DNA of 57,257 bases from Bacteroidales bacterium (GCA_017541145.1 JAFXZT010000045.1:1-57257), one strand, 5' to 3'; shown: positions 27,582 through 36,644, counted from the stretch's first letter. Program-made: numbers and translations. The notes: a model not told the origin generated them from the letters alone.

Positions 27582-29459
27582 ATGAAAGTAAACACTAAAC
27601 AGGCAGTCAAACTATTCTTCCAAAACCCCTCGTTAGAGCAGGTTTTCAAGGAGGCTATTGCCAATTCTCTTGATGCTAACGCCACTGAAATCAATGTGAA
27701 CATCAATATCGATTCCTTTGAAAAACAGGAAACTTTGCAAGTGGAGATAACTGACAATGGCGATGGTTTTACCGATATTCATTACGACAAGTTTTGTGAA
27801 TTGCTGAAAGTGGATGAGGAAACACACAAAGGCGTCGGTCGTTTGGTATATCTTAGTTATTTCAACAAGATAGAAGTTTCGAGTTTTTTCAATGGCAAGC
27901 ATAGGACTTTTACCTTCAATGACGAATTCGACAAGGAAAAAACTGATATGGTTTTATCTGACATCGGAGAGCACAAACAAACAACAACACTGTCATTCAA
28001 AGATTGTTCAATGCAGAGATTGAGCAGTTACACAGTCATTACGCCCGATAATCTTCACAAACAGATTTTGCAGGAGTTTTATCCAAGATTTTATATGCTG
28101 AAAAATGCAGGCAAAAACTTCAAAATTGCTTTTAAGATTAGTGTCCCTCATAAAAACAAGAAACATTCTGTCGGCTCTTATGAAAGAACAATCACTGAAT
28201 CAGACATTCCTGATATGCAGACTGTAACGATAGACAGCAGCAATATCAGAATGTTTGACAATTCTTTCATCGATTATGCGATAGAAAAGACCGATTCTCA
28301 ATTAGAAACTTTCCTTATGACCGCCCTTTGCGTTGATGACAGGACACAAATATTAGACGACATCATCGCATTGGAAAACCTGCCGTCGTTTGGTTACAGA
28401 ATAGTATTCATTTTACATTCTACATTGTTCAACGGCAAAGTAGATGCCGCACGACAAGTGCTTACCATAAAGGAAGTTGAGTTAAGGGAAATAAAACTAT
28501 TGTTCAGGCAAAAAGTTTCCGAAATTGTTGAACAGGAAATTCCCACAATCAAAGAGCAGAATCAACGCACAAGAGAATCGTTGGGTAAGACATATCCTCA
28601 TCTTCTCGGCTATTTTGACAAGAATGAAGTAGGAATTATAGAACGTTCCAAGTCCATAGAAGAGGCGCAAAGACGTTTTTTGCGCGACCAAAAGGATATT
28701 TTGGAGGCTCAGACCTTGGACGAAGACAAATACAACAAGGCTTTGGACGTCTCATCAAGGACACTCGCCCAATACATTTTGTATAGGGAAAAAATAATTT
28801 CAAAAGTTGAGCAGTTAACTGATAAGAATTCGGAAGCCGATCTGCACAATATTATACTACCCCAACGTTCAATATTACACGATGGTGCATTTGACAGTAT
28901 ATACAGTAACAACCTGTGGCTGTTGGACAACAAGTATATGACATACACAACCGCAATGAGCGAGCGGACAATGAAAGAAGTGCTTGACGAAATCACGCAA
29001 TCATCCACCGAAAAGGACATTGACCGTCCCGACATTGTGGTAATGTTTTCAAACGACCCTTCGACATCAGAAAACAAGTCGGTTGATGTCGTGATAATAG
29101 AACTCAAAAAGCGAGGAATAAAGTTGGCTAAGACAGAAGAGGCCATCAGTCAACTCAAACAACGCGCCATCAAGTTGCTGAAATACTACCCAAACAAGAT
29201 ACAAAGGATGTGGTTTTACGCCATCGTTGAATTTACAGACGAGTTCAAACTGTCGTTAATCAACGAACAATACACACCTTTGTTCTCTAAGGATATTTTG
29301 TATTACAAAGAAAATCCGCTTCAAATTTCTCTTGACGACACTACAAAATATCCTGTGGGTACATACGTCCTTTCCATCGATGCCTTCATCAAAGATGCAA
29401 AGGCAAACAACGAGATTTTTTTAAACATCCTTAAAAAAGGTTTCAAAAATGGAAAGTAG
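27582..29459 (+). CDS. GHKL ATPase fused to a C-terminal PD-(D/E)XK-like nuclease domain
   Basis: A 625-residue protein, not a standard type I subunit. The N-terminal ATPase has the GHKL (Hsp90/MutL/MORC) motifs: N-box Glu24-Ala-Ile-x-Asn28-Ser-Leu-Asp31, G1 box Asp58-Asn-Gly-Asp-Gly62 and G2 box KGVGRLVYL (Gly84-Val-Gly86). A helical middle region (about 300-430) resembles a transducer and coiled coil. Near the C-terminus, RPDIVV (Pro483-Asp484) and DVVIIELKK (Glu507-x-Lys509) give the spacing of a PD-(D/E)XK nuclease. It starts 21 bases after hsdR and overlaps hsdS by 11 bases, so it is translationally tied to the system. MutL/MORC-like ATPases in restriction operons have been described, so it is probably an accessory defence effector; the role is inferred. 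Confidence 0.8.
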   Translation: MKVNTKQAVKLFFQNPSLEQVFKEAIANSLDANATEINVNINIDSFEKQETLQVEITDNGDGFTDIHYDKFCELLKVDEETHKGVGRLVYLSYFNKIEVSSFFNGKHRTFTFNDEFDKEKTDMVLSDIGEHKQTTTLSFKDCSMQRLSSYTVITPDNLHKQILQEFYPRFYMLKNAGKNFKIAFKISVPHKNKKHSVGSYERTITESDIPDMQTVTIDSSNIRMFDNSFIDYAIEKTDSQLETFLMTALCVDDRTQILDDIIALENLPSFGYRIVFILHSTLFNGKVDAARQVLTIKEVELREIKLLFRQKVSEIVEQEIPTIKEQNQRTRESLGKTYPHLLGYFDKNEVGIIERSKSIEEAQRRFLRDQKDILEAQTLDEDKYNKALDVSSRTLAQYILYREKIISKVEQLTDKNSEADLHNIILPQRSILHDGAFDSIYSNNLWLLDNKYMTYTTAMSERTMKEVLDEITQSSTEKDIDRPDIVVMFSNDPSTSENKSVDVVIIELKKRGIKLAKTEEAISQLKQRAIKLLKYYPNKIQRMWFYAIVEFTDEFKLSLINEQYTPLFSKDILYYKENPLQISLDDTTKYPVGTYVLSIDAFIKDAKANNEIFLNILKKGFKNGK

Positions 29460-30771
29460 CAAACAATATATACCCGAATTGCGTTTCCCCGAATTTTCAG
29501 GGGATTGGGTAAAGAAAACCTTGGGTGATTTTACGGAGAGAATAACAAGGAAAGTTGGAAATGCGAAATTACTTGCAGTTAGTATATCCGCAGGAGTTGG
29601 TTTTGTAGATCAAAAAAACAAATTCGGACGAGATATTTCAGGCGAACAATATAAAAACTACATAAAGTTAAAGGAAGGAGAATTTGCTTATAACAAAGGT
29701 AATTCACTTAAATACCCACAAGGATGTGTCTATATGTTGAAGGAATATGCAACTGTGGCCTGTCCAAATGTTTTTATTTGCTTTGCTGTAACAGACGAAC
29801 AAATATTTGCTGAATTTATTTTACGCTACTTTGAAATGAATTATCACGGAATACAACTACAAAAGTATATTACAAGTGGCGTAAGAGGAAACGGATTACT
29901 AAATGTCAGTGCCAATGATTTCTTTAACATTTCATTTTTCATCCCCAACCTCCCCGAACAGCGCAAAATCGCCGCGTGTCTTTCGTCGTTGGATTCATTA
30001 ATCAAATCCGTCGGCAAAAAAATAGACCTTTTGAGACAGCACAAAAAAGGATTGATGCAGAAATTGTTTCCGCGTTTGCCTCAGGGTAGAGACGCGATTA
30101 ATCGCGTCTCTACAAACCAAAATGTCGTGCCCGAATTGCGTTTTCCCAATTTTTCAGGGGATTGGGAGGTGAAAAGATTGGGAGAATGTTTTGAAATGTT
30201 ACAAAATAATACTTTGTCTCGTGCAGAATTGAATGACAAATGCGGTGATTATCAAAACGTTCATTATGGTGATGTTTTGATAAAATATGGTTCGATATTA
30301 GATTTATCAAAGGAACGATTACCATATATTAACAATAAAAATGTTGCTGAAAAATATGAAAAATCATTGTTGAAAGACGGCGATGTAATAATTGCAGATA
30401 CTGCCGAAGACGAAACCGTTGGCAAATGTACGGAGATTATCAATGTTGGTGAAAAGAAAATCATTTCGGGATTACACACAATACCAATTAGACCAACAAT
30501 AGATTTTGCTAAATGTTTTATTGGTTTGTATTTCAATTCTAATGTTTGGCATAGCCAATTATTACGAATTATGCAAGGAACAAAAGTTTTTAGCATTTCT
30601 AAATCGCAATTGAAAAACATTTCTGTTTGTTTCCCTTCTCTTGCCGAACAGCGCAAAATCGCCGATTGTCTGTCGTCAATCGACAAGGCGATAGAAGAAA
30701 CGGAAAACAAAGTACGTTTGTTGGAACAGCACAAAAAAGGTTTGATGCAGAAGATGTTTGTTAAAATGTAA
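29449..30771 (+). CDS. hsdS: Type I restriction enzyme, DNA specificity subunit
   Basis: A 440-residue HsdS with the usual two-fold layout. Each half opens with PELRFP.FSGDW, followed by a variable target-recognition domain (about 20-155 and 245-385), and closes with a conserved helix (EQRKIAxCLSSxDxxI...LLxQHKKGLMQK). The two domains set the two halves of the recognition site. The central spacer contains an in-frame insertion encoding GRDAINRVST (about residues 213-222), which is a perfect 28-bp DNA palindrome. The recognition domains are clearly more AT-rich than the conserved parts, as expected for domain exchange. It overlaps the GHKL gene by 11 bases. Confidence 0.95.
   Translation: MESSKQYIPELRFPEFSGDWVKKTLGDFTERITRKVGNAKLLAVSISAGVGFVDQKNKFGRDISGEQYKNYIKLKEGEFAYNKGNSLKYPQGCVYMLKEYATVACPNVFICFAVTDEQIFAEFILRYFEMNYHGIQLQKYITSGVRGNGLLNVSANDFFNISFFIPNLPEQRKIAACLSSLDSLIKSVGKKIDLLRQHKKGLMQKLFPRLPQGRDAINRVSTNQNVVPELRFPNFSGDWEVKRLGECFEMLQNNTLSRAELNDKCGDYQNVHYGDVLIKYGSILDLSKERLPYINNKNVAEKYEKSLLKDGDVIIADTAEDETVGKCTEIINVGEKKIISGLHTIPIRPTIDFAKCFIGLYFNSNVWHSQLLRIMQGTKVFSISKSQLKNISVCFPSLAEQRKIADCLSSIDKAIEETENKVRLLEQHKKGLMQKMFVKM
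30086..30113. repeat. Perfect 28-bp palindrome inserted in the hsdS spacer
   Basis: GTAGAGACGCGATT (30086-30099) is followed directly by its exact reverse complement (30100-30113). It replaces nothing essential and keeps the frame. Palindromes of this GTAGAGACGCGAT type look like interspersed REP/MITE-like repeats I recall from several phyla, so it is likely an inserted repeat. Confidence 0.85.
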
Positions 30772-30785
30772 TTGAAAAATGGATT

Positions 30786-31994
30786 ATGGAAAACAAATTA
30801 GAAGAGCAATATAAAACAGCGGTTGAAACCATCAAGACTGCGATACTGCAAGGTCAGTACGAGGCAGCCAAAGGCATAAACCGCATTCAATTGGCGGTGT
30901 ATTTCGGCATTGGCAAATACATCTCGCTCAACACCCGCAAAAAGCATTGGGGCAAAGGCGCGTTGAAAATTATCAGCGAGAGGTTGCAACGCGAACTGCC
31001 GGGGCTCAGAGGATTCTCGGAAAACAGCCTGAAAAATATGCGGAAGTTTTACGAAGAATGGGAAATGCTTGACGCTAAATCGTCGGTCGCAACCGACGAT
31101 TTGCGAAACCCAAAATCGGCAATTCCAATTGCCGAATCACAGAAACCAAATTCGACAATTACAATTGTCGAATTACAAGATACTGATTATAAAATAGATA
31201 TATACGATTCGATAAAAGTTACTAACATAAAGGAATTTCCTATTGAAGACTTTTTCAGTTTGCCGTTTACACATCATATCAGAATTGTCGAAAAGGTAAA
31301 AAACAATCTTGCAGCGCGGTATTATTACATTCATCGCGCTGTTGAAGAACACTTGCAGGAAGATCGGCTGAAACAACTCATTACCGAAAAAGCATTTGAA
31401 AACAAAGACCAAATTCCTAACAATTTCAGCAAGACATTGCCGGATTCAAATTTTGCCCGTAAGGCGGTGATGATGTTCAAGGACGAGTATCTTCTCAACT
31501 TTATCAACGTGGAGCAAATCGGCGAGCGTGAGGCAATCGACGTTGACGAAAGAGTTGTGGAACAGCAAATCGTCCAAAACATCAAACAGTTCATAATGAC
31601 TTTTGGAACTGATTTTGCCTTCATCGGCAACCAATACCATTTGGAAATATATGGCGTAGAGCATTTTCCCGATTTGCTTTTTTTCAACCGCGAACTAAAC
31701 TGTTTGGTGGTTGTAGAATTAAAAACCGGAGATTTCAAGACTTCATACTTGGGGCAATTGATGGGCTATCTTAGCATTCTTGACAGCAAAGTCAAGAAAC
31801 CTCACGAAAACCCTTCCATCGGCATAATTTTGTGCAAAAGCGCAAACAAGGATTATGTCGAATTTGTAATCAGGGACTACAACAAGCCGATGGGCGTGGC
31901 AACCTACACCACAAGTGCAGACCTGCCCGAAAACCTTCGCAACGCCCTGCCCGACATCGAACAACTGAAACAATTAATGAAAAACAACGATTAA
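30786..31994 (+). CDS. DUF1016 / YhcG-type PD-(D/E)XK nuclease
   Basis: A 402-residue protein. The N-terminal DUF1016 domain (residues about 10-95) has RIQLAVYFGIGKYIS and SENSLKNMRKFYEEW. The C-terminal nuclease domain has Asp296 (HFPDLLFF) and Glu312-x-Lys314 (LVVVELKTG), then GQLMGYLS. YhcG-like proteins frequently accompany type I systems. Between the domains lies a linker of three 12-residue repeats (KSSVATDDLRNP, KSAIPIAESQKP, NSTITIVELQDT) whose DNA forms three palindromes. It starts 14 bases after hsdS and ends 4 before hsdM. An accessory nuclease role is inferred. Confidence 0.9.
   Translation: MENKLEEQYKTAVETIKTAILQGQYEAAKGINRIQLAVYFGIGKYISLNTRKKHWGKGALKIISERLQRELPGLRGFSENSLKNMRKFYEEWEMLDAKSSVATDDLRNPKSAIPIAESQKPNSTITIVELQDTDYKIDIYDSIKVTNIKEFPIEDFFSLPFTHHIRIVEKVKNNLAARYYYIHRAVEEHLQEDRLKQLITEKAFENKDQIPNNFSKTLPDSNFARKAVMMFKDEYLLNFINVEQIGEREAIDVDERVVEQQIVQNIKQFIMTFGTDFAFIGNQYHLEIYGVEHFPDLLFFNRELNCLVVVELKTGDFKTSYLGQLMGYLSILDSKVKKPHENPSIGIILCKSANKDYVEFVIRDYNKPMGVATYTTSADLPENLRNALPDIEQLKQLMKNND
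31077..31174. repeat. Three palindromes at exact 36-bp spacing inside the DUF1016 gene
   Basis: Hairpin 1: 11-bp arms AAATCGTCGGT (31077-31087) and complement (31092-31102). Hairpin 2: 9-bp arms TCGGCAATT (31116-31124) and complement (31127-31135). Hairpin 3: 12-bp arms AATTCGACAATT (31149-31160) and complement (31163-31174). Their centres (31089.5, 31125.5, 31161.5) are exactly 36 bp apart. The arm sequences differ while pairing is retained in each, and the frame is open throughout. Confidence 0.9.
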
Positions 31995-31998
31995 AAAT

Positions 31999-33597
31999 AT
32001 GGCACAAAACAATCAAGACGAATTAGGCAAAATATTATGGGCTATTGCCGACCAACTGCGCGGTTCGATGAACGCCGACAGTTTTAGAGACTATATGCTC
32101 TCGTTTCTGTTCTTGTATTATATCTCGCTAAGATATAGGGAGGCAGTAAAGAAAGAACTCGGCAAGGATTACAATGCCAACAGCGAAACCCCGATTCTCG
32201 ATTGGTACAACAATAATCCCAACGACATTGAGGAGTTTGAGAAACAGATGCGCCGCAAGATTCATTACGTCATTCATCCCGAATATCTTTGGGACAACAT
32301 ACGCAAACTCGCCAAAGAACAAAGCAAAGACCTTCTTACAACTCTCACCGACGGTTTTAAGAAGATAGAGAACGACTCCTTTGGCAATACGTTTGAAGGA
32401 TTGTTTTCAGAAGTACACCTTGATTCCGATAAGTTGGGGCGCACGCCTGCCGAACGCAATACCTTGCTGTGCAAGGTTATAAACACAATAGCCGACAAAT
32501 TAGAGTCGTTTGCAAGTTCTACCGATTCGTTGGGCGACGCCTACGAATATGTGATAGGCAAATTTGCGGCAGGTTCTGGTCAAAAGGCGGGAGAGTTTTA
32601 CACTCCGCAGCAAATATCGTCAATATTGTCGGGCATAGTGGTGCTCGATTGTCAAGAACCCAAAAACGGCAAGAAACCAAGGCTTGAAAACGTGCTTGAC
32701 TTTGCCTGCGGCTCAGGGTCATTGCTTCTCAACGTAAAAAAGACTATGGGCGCAAACGGTGTAGGCAAAATCTATGGTCAGGAAAAAAACATCACCACCT
32801 ACAACCTTGCCCGAATGAATATGCTTCTTCACGGAGTAAAAGACACCGAGTTTGAAATATACCACGGCGACACACTTGTCAACGATTGGAAAATTTTGGA
32901 GGAGCCCATACCGGGCAATCATTTGAAATTCGACGCAGTTGTAGCCAATCCACCGTTCAGCCTCAAATGGGAACCAGGCGAAGAAGTAGAAAAAGACCTG
33001 CGCTTTATGCGCTACGGCGTAGCGCCGAAAACAATCGCCGACTTTGCGTTTTTGCTTCACGGTTTCCACTATCTCAGCGAAAAAGGCACTATGGCAATTG
33101 TATTGCCTCACGGCGTACTATTCCGCAGCGGCAGGGAGGAGATTATCCGCACAAAACTCATCAACGACGACAATATCGACGCAATCATCGGATTGCCCCA
33201 AAACCTGTTCTATTCGACAGGAATCCCCGTGTGCATCATCGTGTTGAAAAAATGCCGCAAAACCGAAGATGTATTATTCATAAACGCTTCATCTGACGAA
33301 CATTACGAAAAAGTAAAACGTCAGAACAACCTTCGCGACGAAGACGTCAAGATGATTGTTGACACCTACCGCGAAAGGGCGGAGATTGAGCGTTATTCGC
33401 GTCGCGTATCGTTGCAGGAAATCAAAGAAAACAGCTACAACCTCAACATCACCCGTTACGTGAATCTTTCGGTAGAAGAAGTGAGCGTCGATTTGTCCAA
33501 GGTTCAGAAAGAATTGAAAGCCGTTGACACAGAAATCGAAAAATTCCGCGCCGAGCACAACAGTTTCCTGCGCGAATTGGGTTTGGAGGAGATATAA
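31999..33597 (+). CDS. hsdM: Type I restriction-modification DNA methyltransferase subunit
   Basis: A 532-residue N6-adenine methyltransferase. The N-terminal helical HsdM domain (1-150) has DSFRDYMLSFLFLYYIS. AGEFYTP (197-203), DFACGSGS (SAM motif I, 234-241) and NPPF (catalytic motif IV, 317-320) follow. The C-terminus forms the helical tail that contacts HsdS. It protects self sites and, with HsdS, is the core of the restriction complex. It is last in the operon, 4 bases after the DUF1016-type gene, whereas hsdM usually precedes hsdS. Confidence 0.97.
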   Translation: MAQNNQDELGKILWAIADQLRGSMNADSFRDYMLSFLFLYYISLRYREAVKKELGKDYNANSETPILDWYNNNPNDIEEFEKQMRRKIHYVIHPEYLWDNIRKLAKEQSKDLLTTLTDGFKKIENDSFGNTFEGLFSEVHLDSDKLGRTPAERNTLLCKVINTIADKLESFASSTDSLGDAYEYVIGKFAAGSGQKAGEFYTPQQISSILSGIVVLDCQEPKNGKKPRLENVLDFACGSGSLLLNVKKTMGANGVGKIYGQEKNITTYNLARMNMLLHGVKDTEFEIYHGDTLVNDWKILEEPIPGNHLKFDAVVANPPFSLKWEPGEEVEKDLRFMRYGVAPKTIADFAFLLHGFHYLSEKGTMAIVLPHGVLFRSGREEIIRTKLINDDNIDAIIGLPQNLFYSTGIPVCIIVLKKCRKTEDVLFINASSDEHYEKVKRQNNLRDEDVKMIVDTYRERAEIERYSRRVSLQEIKENSYNLNITRYVNLSVEEVSVDLSKVQKELKAVDTEIEKFRAEHNSFLRELGLEEI

Positions 33598-33677
33598 AAA
33601 CACAAGTTTCAGCATGGGATTGAATCCTACCGTTGGAATTTACAATTATTTATAAACCAAATTAAAAAAACACAATC

Positions 33678-34151
33678 ATGACTAAATCAGAAAAAATCGC
33701 TAAATACGAAGAAATTCTTCCGCAAATAGAATCACTCGTTAGCGGAGTAGAATACGGAATCAGTTCGCTCGCCAACATCGCAGCAACAATTCACAGACAA
33801 ATGAATTTCTTTTGGACCGGATTTTACGTTGTAGATGGCGACACATTGTTATTAGGACCGTTTCAAGGCGCAACGGCATGTATCAAAATTCCAAAAGGCA
33901 AAGGCGTTTGCGGCACAACTTGGGCTCAAGGAAACACAATTGTTGTAAAAAATGTGGAAGATTTTCCGGGTCATATCGCATGCAGTTCGCTTTCTAAATC
34001 TGAAATTGTTGTTCCGGTATTCTCAAAATCAGGAAAAATTACAGCAGTTTTGGACATCGACAGCGATGAACTTGCGACTTTCGACGAAACAGACAAATTA
34101 TATTTAGAAAAAGTAGTAGAAACATTAAAAGAATACGAAACATTTGTATAA
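33678..34151 (+). CDS. msrC: Free methionine-(R)-sulfoxide reductase (GAF domain, fRMsr)
   Basis: A 157-residue single-GAF-domain enzyme that reduces free methionine-R-sulfoxide. Three cysteines, Cys68 (TACIKI), Cys78 (GVCGTTW) and Cys102 (HIACSSLS), have exactly the 10- and 24-residue spacing of the catalytic set in E. coli fRMsr (84/94/118 from memory). WTGFYVVDGDTLLLGPFQG and AVLDIDSDE.A.FDE.D are also family features. It lies 80 bases after hsdM with no clear promoter or terminator between; it may be partly read through. Confidence 0.92.
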   Translation: MTKSEKIAKYEEILPQIESLVSGVEYGISSLANIAATIHRQMNFFWTGFYVVDGDTLLLGPFQGATACIKIPKGKGVCGTTWAQGNTIVVKNVEDFPGHIACSSLSKSEIVVPVFSKSGKITAVLDIDSDELATFDETDKLYLEKVVETLKEYETFV

Positions 34152-34616
34152 AATGAGCCGTAAATTACTTTGTTGACCACTAATAATTAACTTCAACAGC
34201 TCCCAATACGAAAACAACTGAAAATCAAAACAAATCACCCCAATCGAAATTCTTTTCAATAAAAAAACAATTAAATCCTTTTCATAATTTCAGTACAATT
34301 GACATTACAATATAACAATGTTGAATATAAAAATAAACGTTTTTAGCAGTTAACATTTTGATAACATTCATAAATAACAAAATTTGGTAGATAAAAAATC
34401 AGAGAAACAAAATAAAAATCAATTTTTCGATTAAGCATCATATTTATTTATAGCAAAAATCCTAAAAAAACATCATATTTTATTAATGCAAACAAAGCGG
34501 AGTTTTACAAAGTACAATCTAATTTTGCAGCGTGAAAAGATAGCTATTTTATTGGTACCCGGGTACTGACTATAAAAATGAATTAATAATTAAAAACTAA
34601 ATCTATTAAAAAGAAA
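34152..34616 (+). other. Intergenic region with promoter and short palindrome
   Basis: No gene is visible in these 465 bases, which are strongly AT-rich. A -7 element TAATTTTG (34520-34527) and a perfect 12-bp palindrome, GTACCC/GGGTAC (34555-34566), lie within 100 bases of the downstream receptor start. The palindrome falls in the predicted leader and could be an operator or a short hairpin. I see no B12-box or other riboswitch sequence. Confidence 0.5.
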
Positions 34617-36599
34617 ATGAAATTTCGTAAAAGCATGACCGCTACTATGGCCATCGTTACCATACTGTCCGGCTCAGCAATGGGACAAAACCCTCAACCC
34701 GATGACAGCATTGTTAATGTTAATTTGAACGAAATACGAGTACTTTCCAACAGAGTACCGCTTACAAGCGCACAAACTCCTCAGCAAGTTACAATTCTTA
34801 GTCACGAGGATATCAAAGCCGCTCCAGTGAACACAATCGACGATTTGCTGAAATTGGCTTCGGGTGTTGACGTAAGACAACGTGGCGACGGTGTTCAAAC
34901 CGATATCTCGCTCCGTGGCGGTACGTTTGACCAAGTAACGATTTTACTTAACGGCATCAATATTTCGTCGCCTCATACCGGACACCTCAGCGCAGATTTT
35001 CCGATTTCTACCGACGATATCGAAAGAATCGAAATTCTTGAAGGTCCGTCTGCAAGAGTATTTGGTACTCAATCGTTTTGCGGTACAATCAATATCGTAA
35101 CAAAACAATCTGATCCGTCTAAAAACGGTTATACAACAGCCGCTGCCGGAACTGTAAACGCATTTGCCGGCGACCACGGTCACTACGGCGTAAATGCAAA
35201 TGTAACTCTCGGTCACAATACAGGTTACAATTCCAACGGCACACCGTCAAGACTTATCCACACACTTTCTGCCGGATACGTTAGCGACGATGGCGACACT
35301 CCAAATTCTGCTTACGAGGTAAAACGTATTTTTTATCACGCTGCTTACAAAGCAAAAAGTATAAATGCCGATGTACAAGCAGGTTACTCATACAAACCCT
35401 ACGAAGCAAATACTTTCTATGGCGCAGCATCAAAAGACCAATGGGAAAGCAACGAACATTTTCTCGTAGCTGCCAATGCTGATATTACAGCCGGAAAATT
35501 TCATATACTTCCGATGCTCTCTGCCGACCGCCGTTACGACCACTATCAATGGCACAAAAACAGCAATGTCGGTGAAAATTTCCACCGTTGCGATGTACGC
35601 ACTGTAGGTTTAAACGCTTGGACTGAATCTTCATTCGGAAGATCAAGCCTTGGTGTTGAGGTTCGTTCTGAACAAATTTATTCTACAAAACTTGGCGAAA
35701 TGATGGATCAATCCGACTTTTTCGCTACTCTCGGTCACGATGGTACAAAAGATGTCAACTACACTCATCTTGGCGAGCGTACTAACATCATCATCACGGC
35801 AGAACACGTATTTTTGTGGGACAAATGGACTGTAGCATTGGCAGTTCCGACAGTTTTGAACACTGATTTGGATAACAATTGGCGTTGGTGTCCGGGTACT
35901 GACATCGCTTACCGTCCTGACAAAAGTTGGAAGATTTTCATGAATGTAAATTCCGCACTCAGAATGCCGTCTTTCACCGACCTTTATTATTCGGGAAAAA
36001 ATATTGAAGGCAATTCAGATTTGAATCCGGAACGCACAATTGATTATTCTACAGGCGCAAAATACAGAAAGACAGGATTTTCTACCGAATTAAGACTTTT
36101 CGGTTCCAACAAAACTGACATGATTGACTGGGTAATTTATGCTGACGAACCCGACGGCGAAACTTATCGTTCAGGCAATTTCAAGATGAAAACTCTCGGT
36201 ACCGAATTAGATTTCAACTTCTTGCCTCGCGAAATCTGGGAAAACAGTTACCTCAAAAAAATCACTTTGCAATATTCTTACATCGATGCCGATATTACTT
36301 ACAAACAACAAATTATCGCATCAAAATACGCTCAAGAATATTTGAAACACAAAATAGCGGCATCAGCTGATGTAAAAATCGTAAAAGACTTAACATTCTC
36401 AGCTACATACCGCTATCAATACCGCACCGGTGAAAACAACGATCCGTACTCACTCGTAGACTGCGGTTTGAAATACAATTGGAACAAATTCTCAATCTAC
36501 GGAAATGTCAGCAACTTGTTCGACGAAAAATACACTGATTTTTCTTACATCGAACAACCCGGACGCCGTTTTATCATCGGAGCAAAATTCTCGTTCTAA
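34617..36599 (+). CDS. TonB-dependent receptor, BtuB-like
   Basis: A 660-residue outer-membrane importer. The signal peptide is cleaved near SAMGQ. A short N-terminus leads straight into the plug (QQVTILSHEDI, LLKLASGVDVRQRGDGVQTDISLRGG, ILLNGINISSPHTGHLSADFPI, IERIEILEGPSARVFGT) and then a barrel ending FIIGAKFSF. Size and plug pattern match the BtuB/small-receptor class; the carboxypeptidase-like domain of the first receptor is absent. Cobalamin or another chelate is possible but not shown. It has its own promoter and terminator. Confidence 0.9.
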   Translation: MKFRKSMTATMAIVTILSGSAMGQNPQPDDSIVNVNLNEIRVLSNRVPLTSAQTPQQVTILSHEDIKAAPVNTIDDLLKLASGVDVRQRGDGVQTDISLRGGTFDQVTILLNGINISSPHTGHLSADFPISTDDIERIEILEGPSARVFGTQSFCGTINIVTKQSDPSKNGYTTAAAGTVNAFAGDHGHYGVNANVTLGHNTGYNSNGTPSRLIHTLSAGYVSDDGDTPNSAYEVKRIFYHAAYKAKSINADVQAGYSYKPYEANTFYGAASKDQWESNEHFLVAANADITAGKFHILPMLSADRRYDHYQWHKNSNVGENFHRCDVRTVGLNAWTESSFGRSSLGVEVRSEQIYSTKLGEMMDQSDFFATLGHDGTKDVNYTHLGERTNIIITAEHVFLWDKWTVALAVPTVLNTDLDNNWRWCPGTDIAYRPDKSWKIFMNVNSALRMPSFTDLYYSGKNIEGNSDLNPERTIDYSTGAKYRKTGFSTELRLFGSNKTDMIDWVIYADEPDGETYRSGNFKMKTLGTELDFNFLPREIWENSYLKKITLQYSYIDADITYKQQIIASKYAQEYLKHKIAASADVKIVKDLTFSATYRYQYRTGENNDPYSLVDCGLKYNWNKFSIYGNVSNLFDEKYTDFSYIEQPGRRFIIGAKFSF

Positions 36600-36644
36600 A
36601 ACTCTAATTTGAGATTTTTTATACTAATCTTTATCCATTATTAC

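Noticed and set aside
31077-31174. CRISPR-like array, suggested by 36-bp periodic palindromes
   Set aside because: The units are not identical to each other, there are no separate spacers, the frame is open throughout, and no cas genes are present.
34152-34616. Cobalamin riboswitch upstream of the BtuB-like receptor
   Set aside because: No B12-box-like sequence or suitable long-range fold is seen; only a short palindrome and a promoter element.
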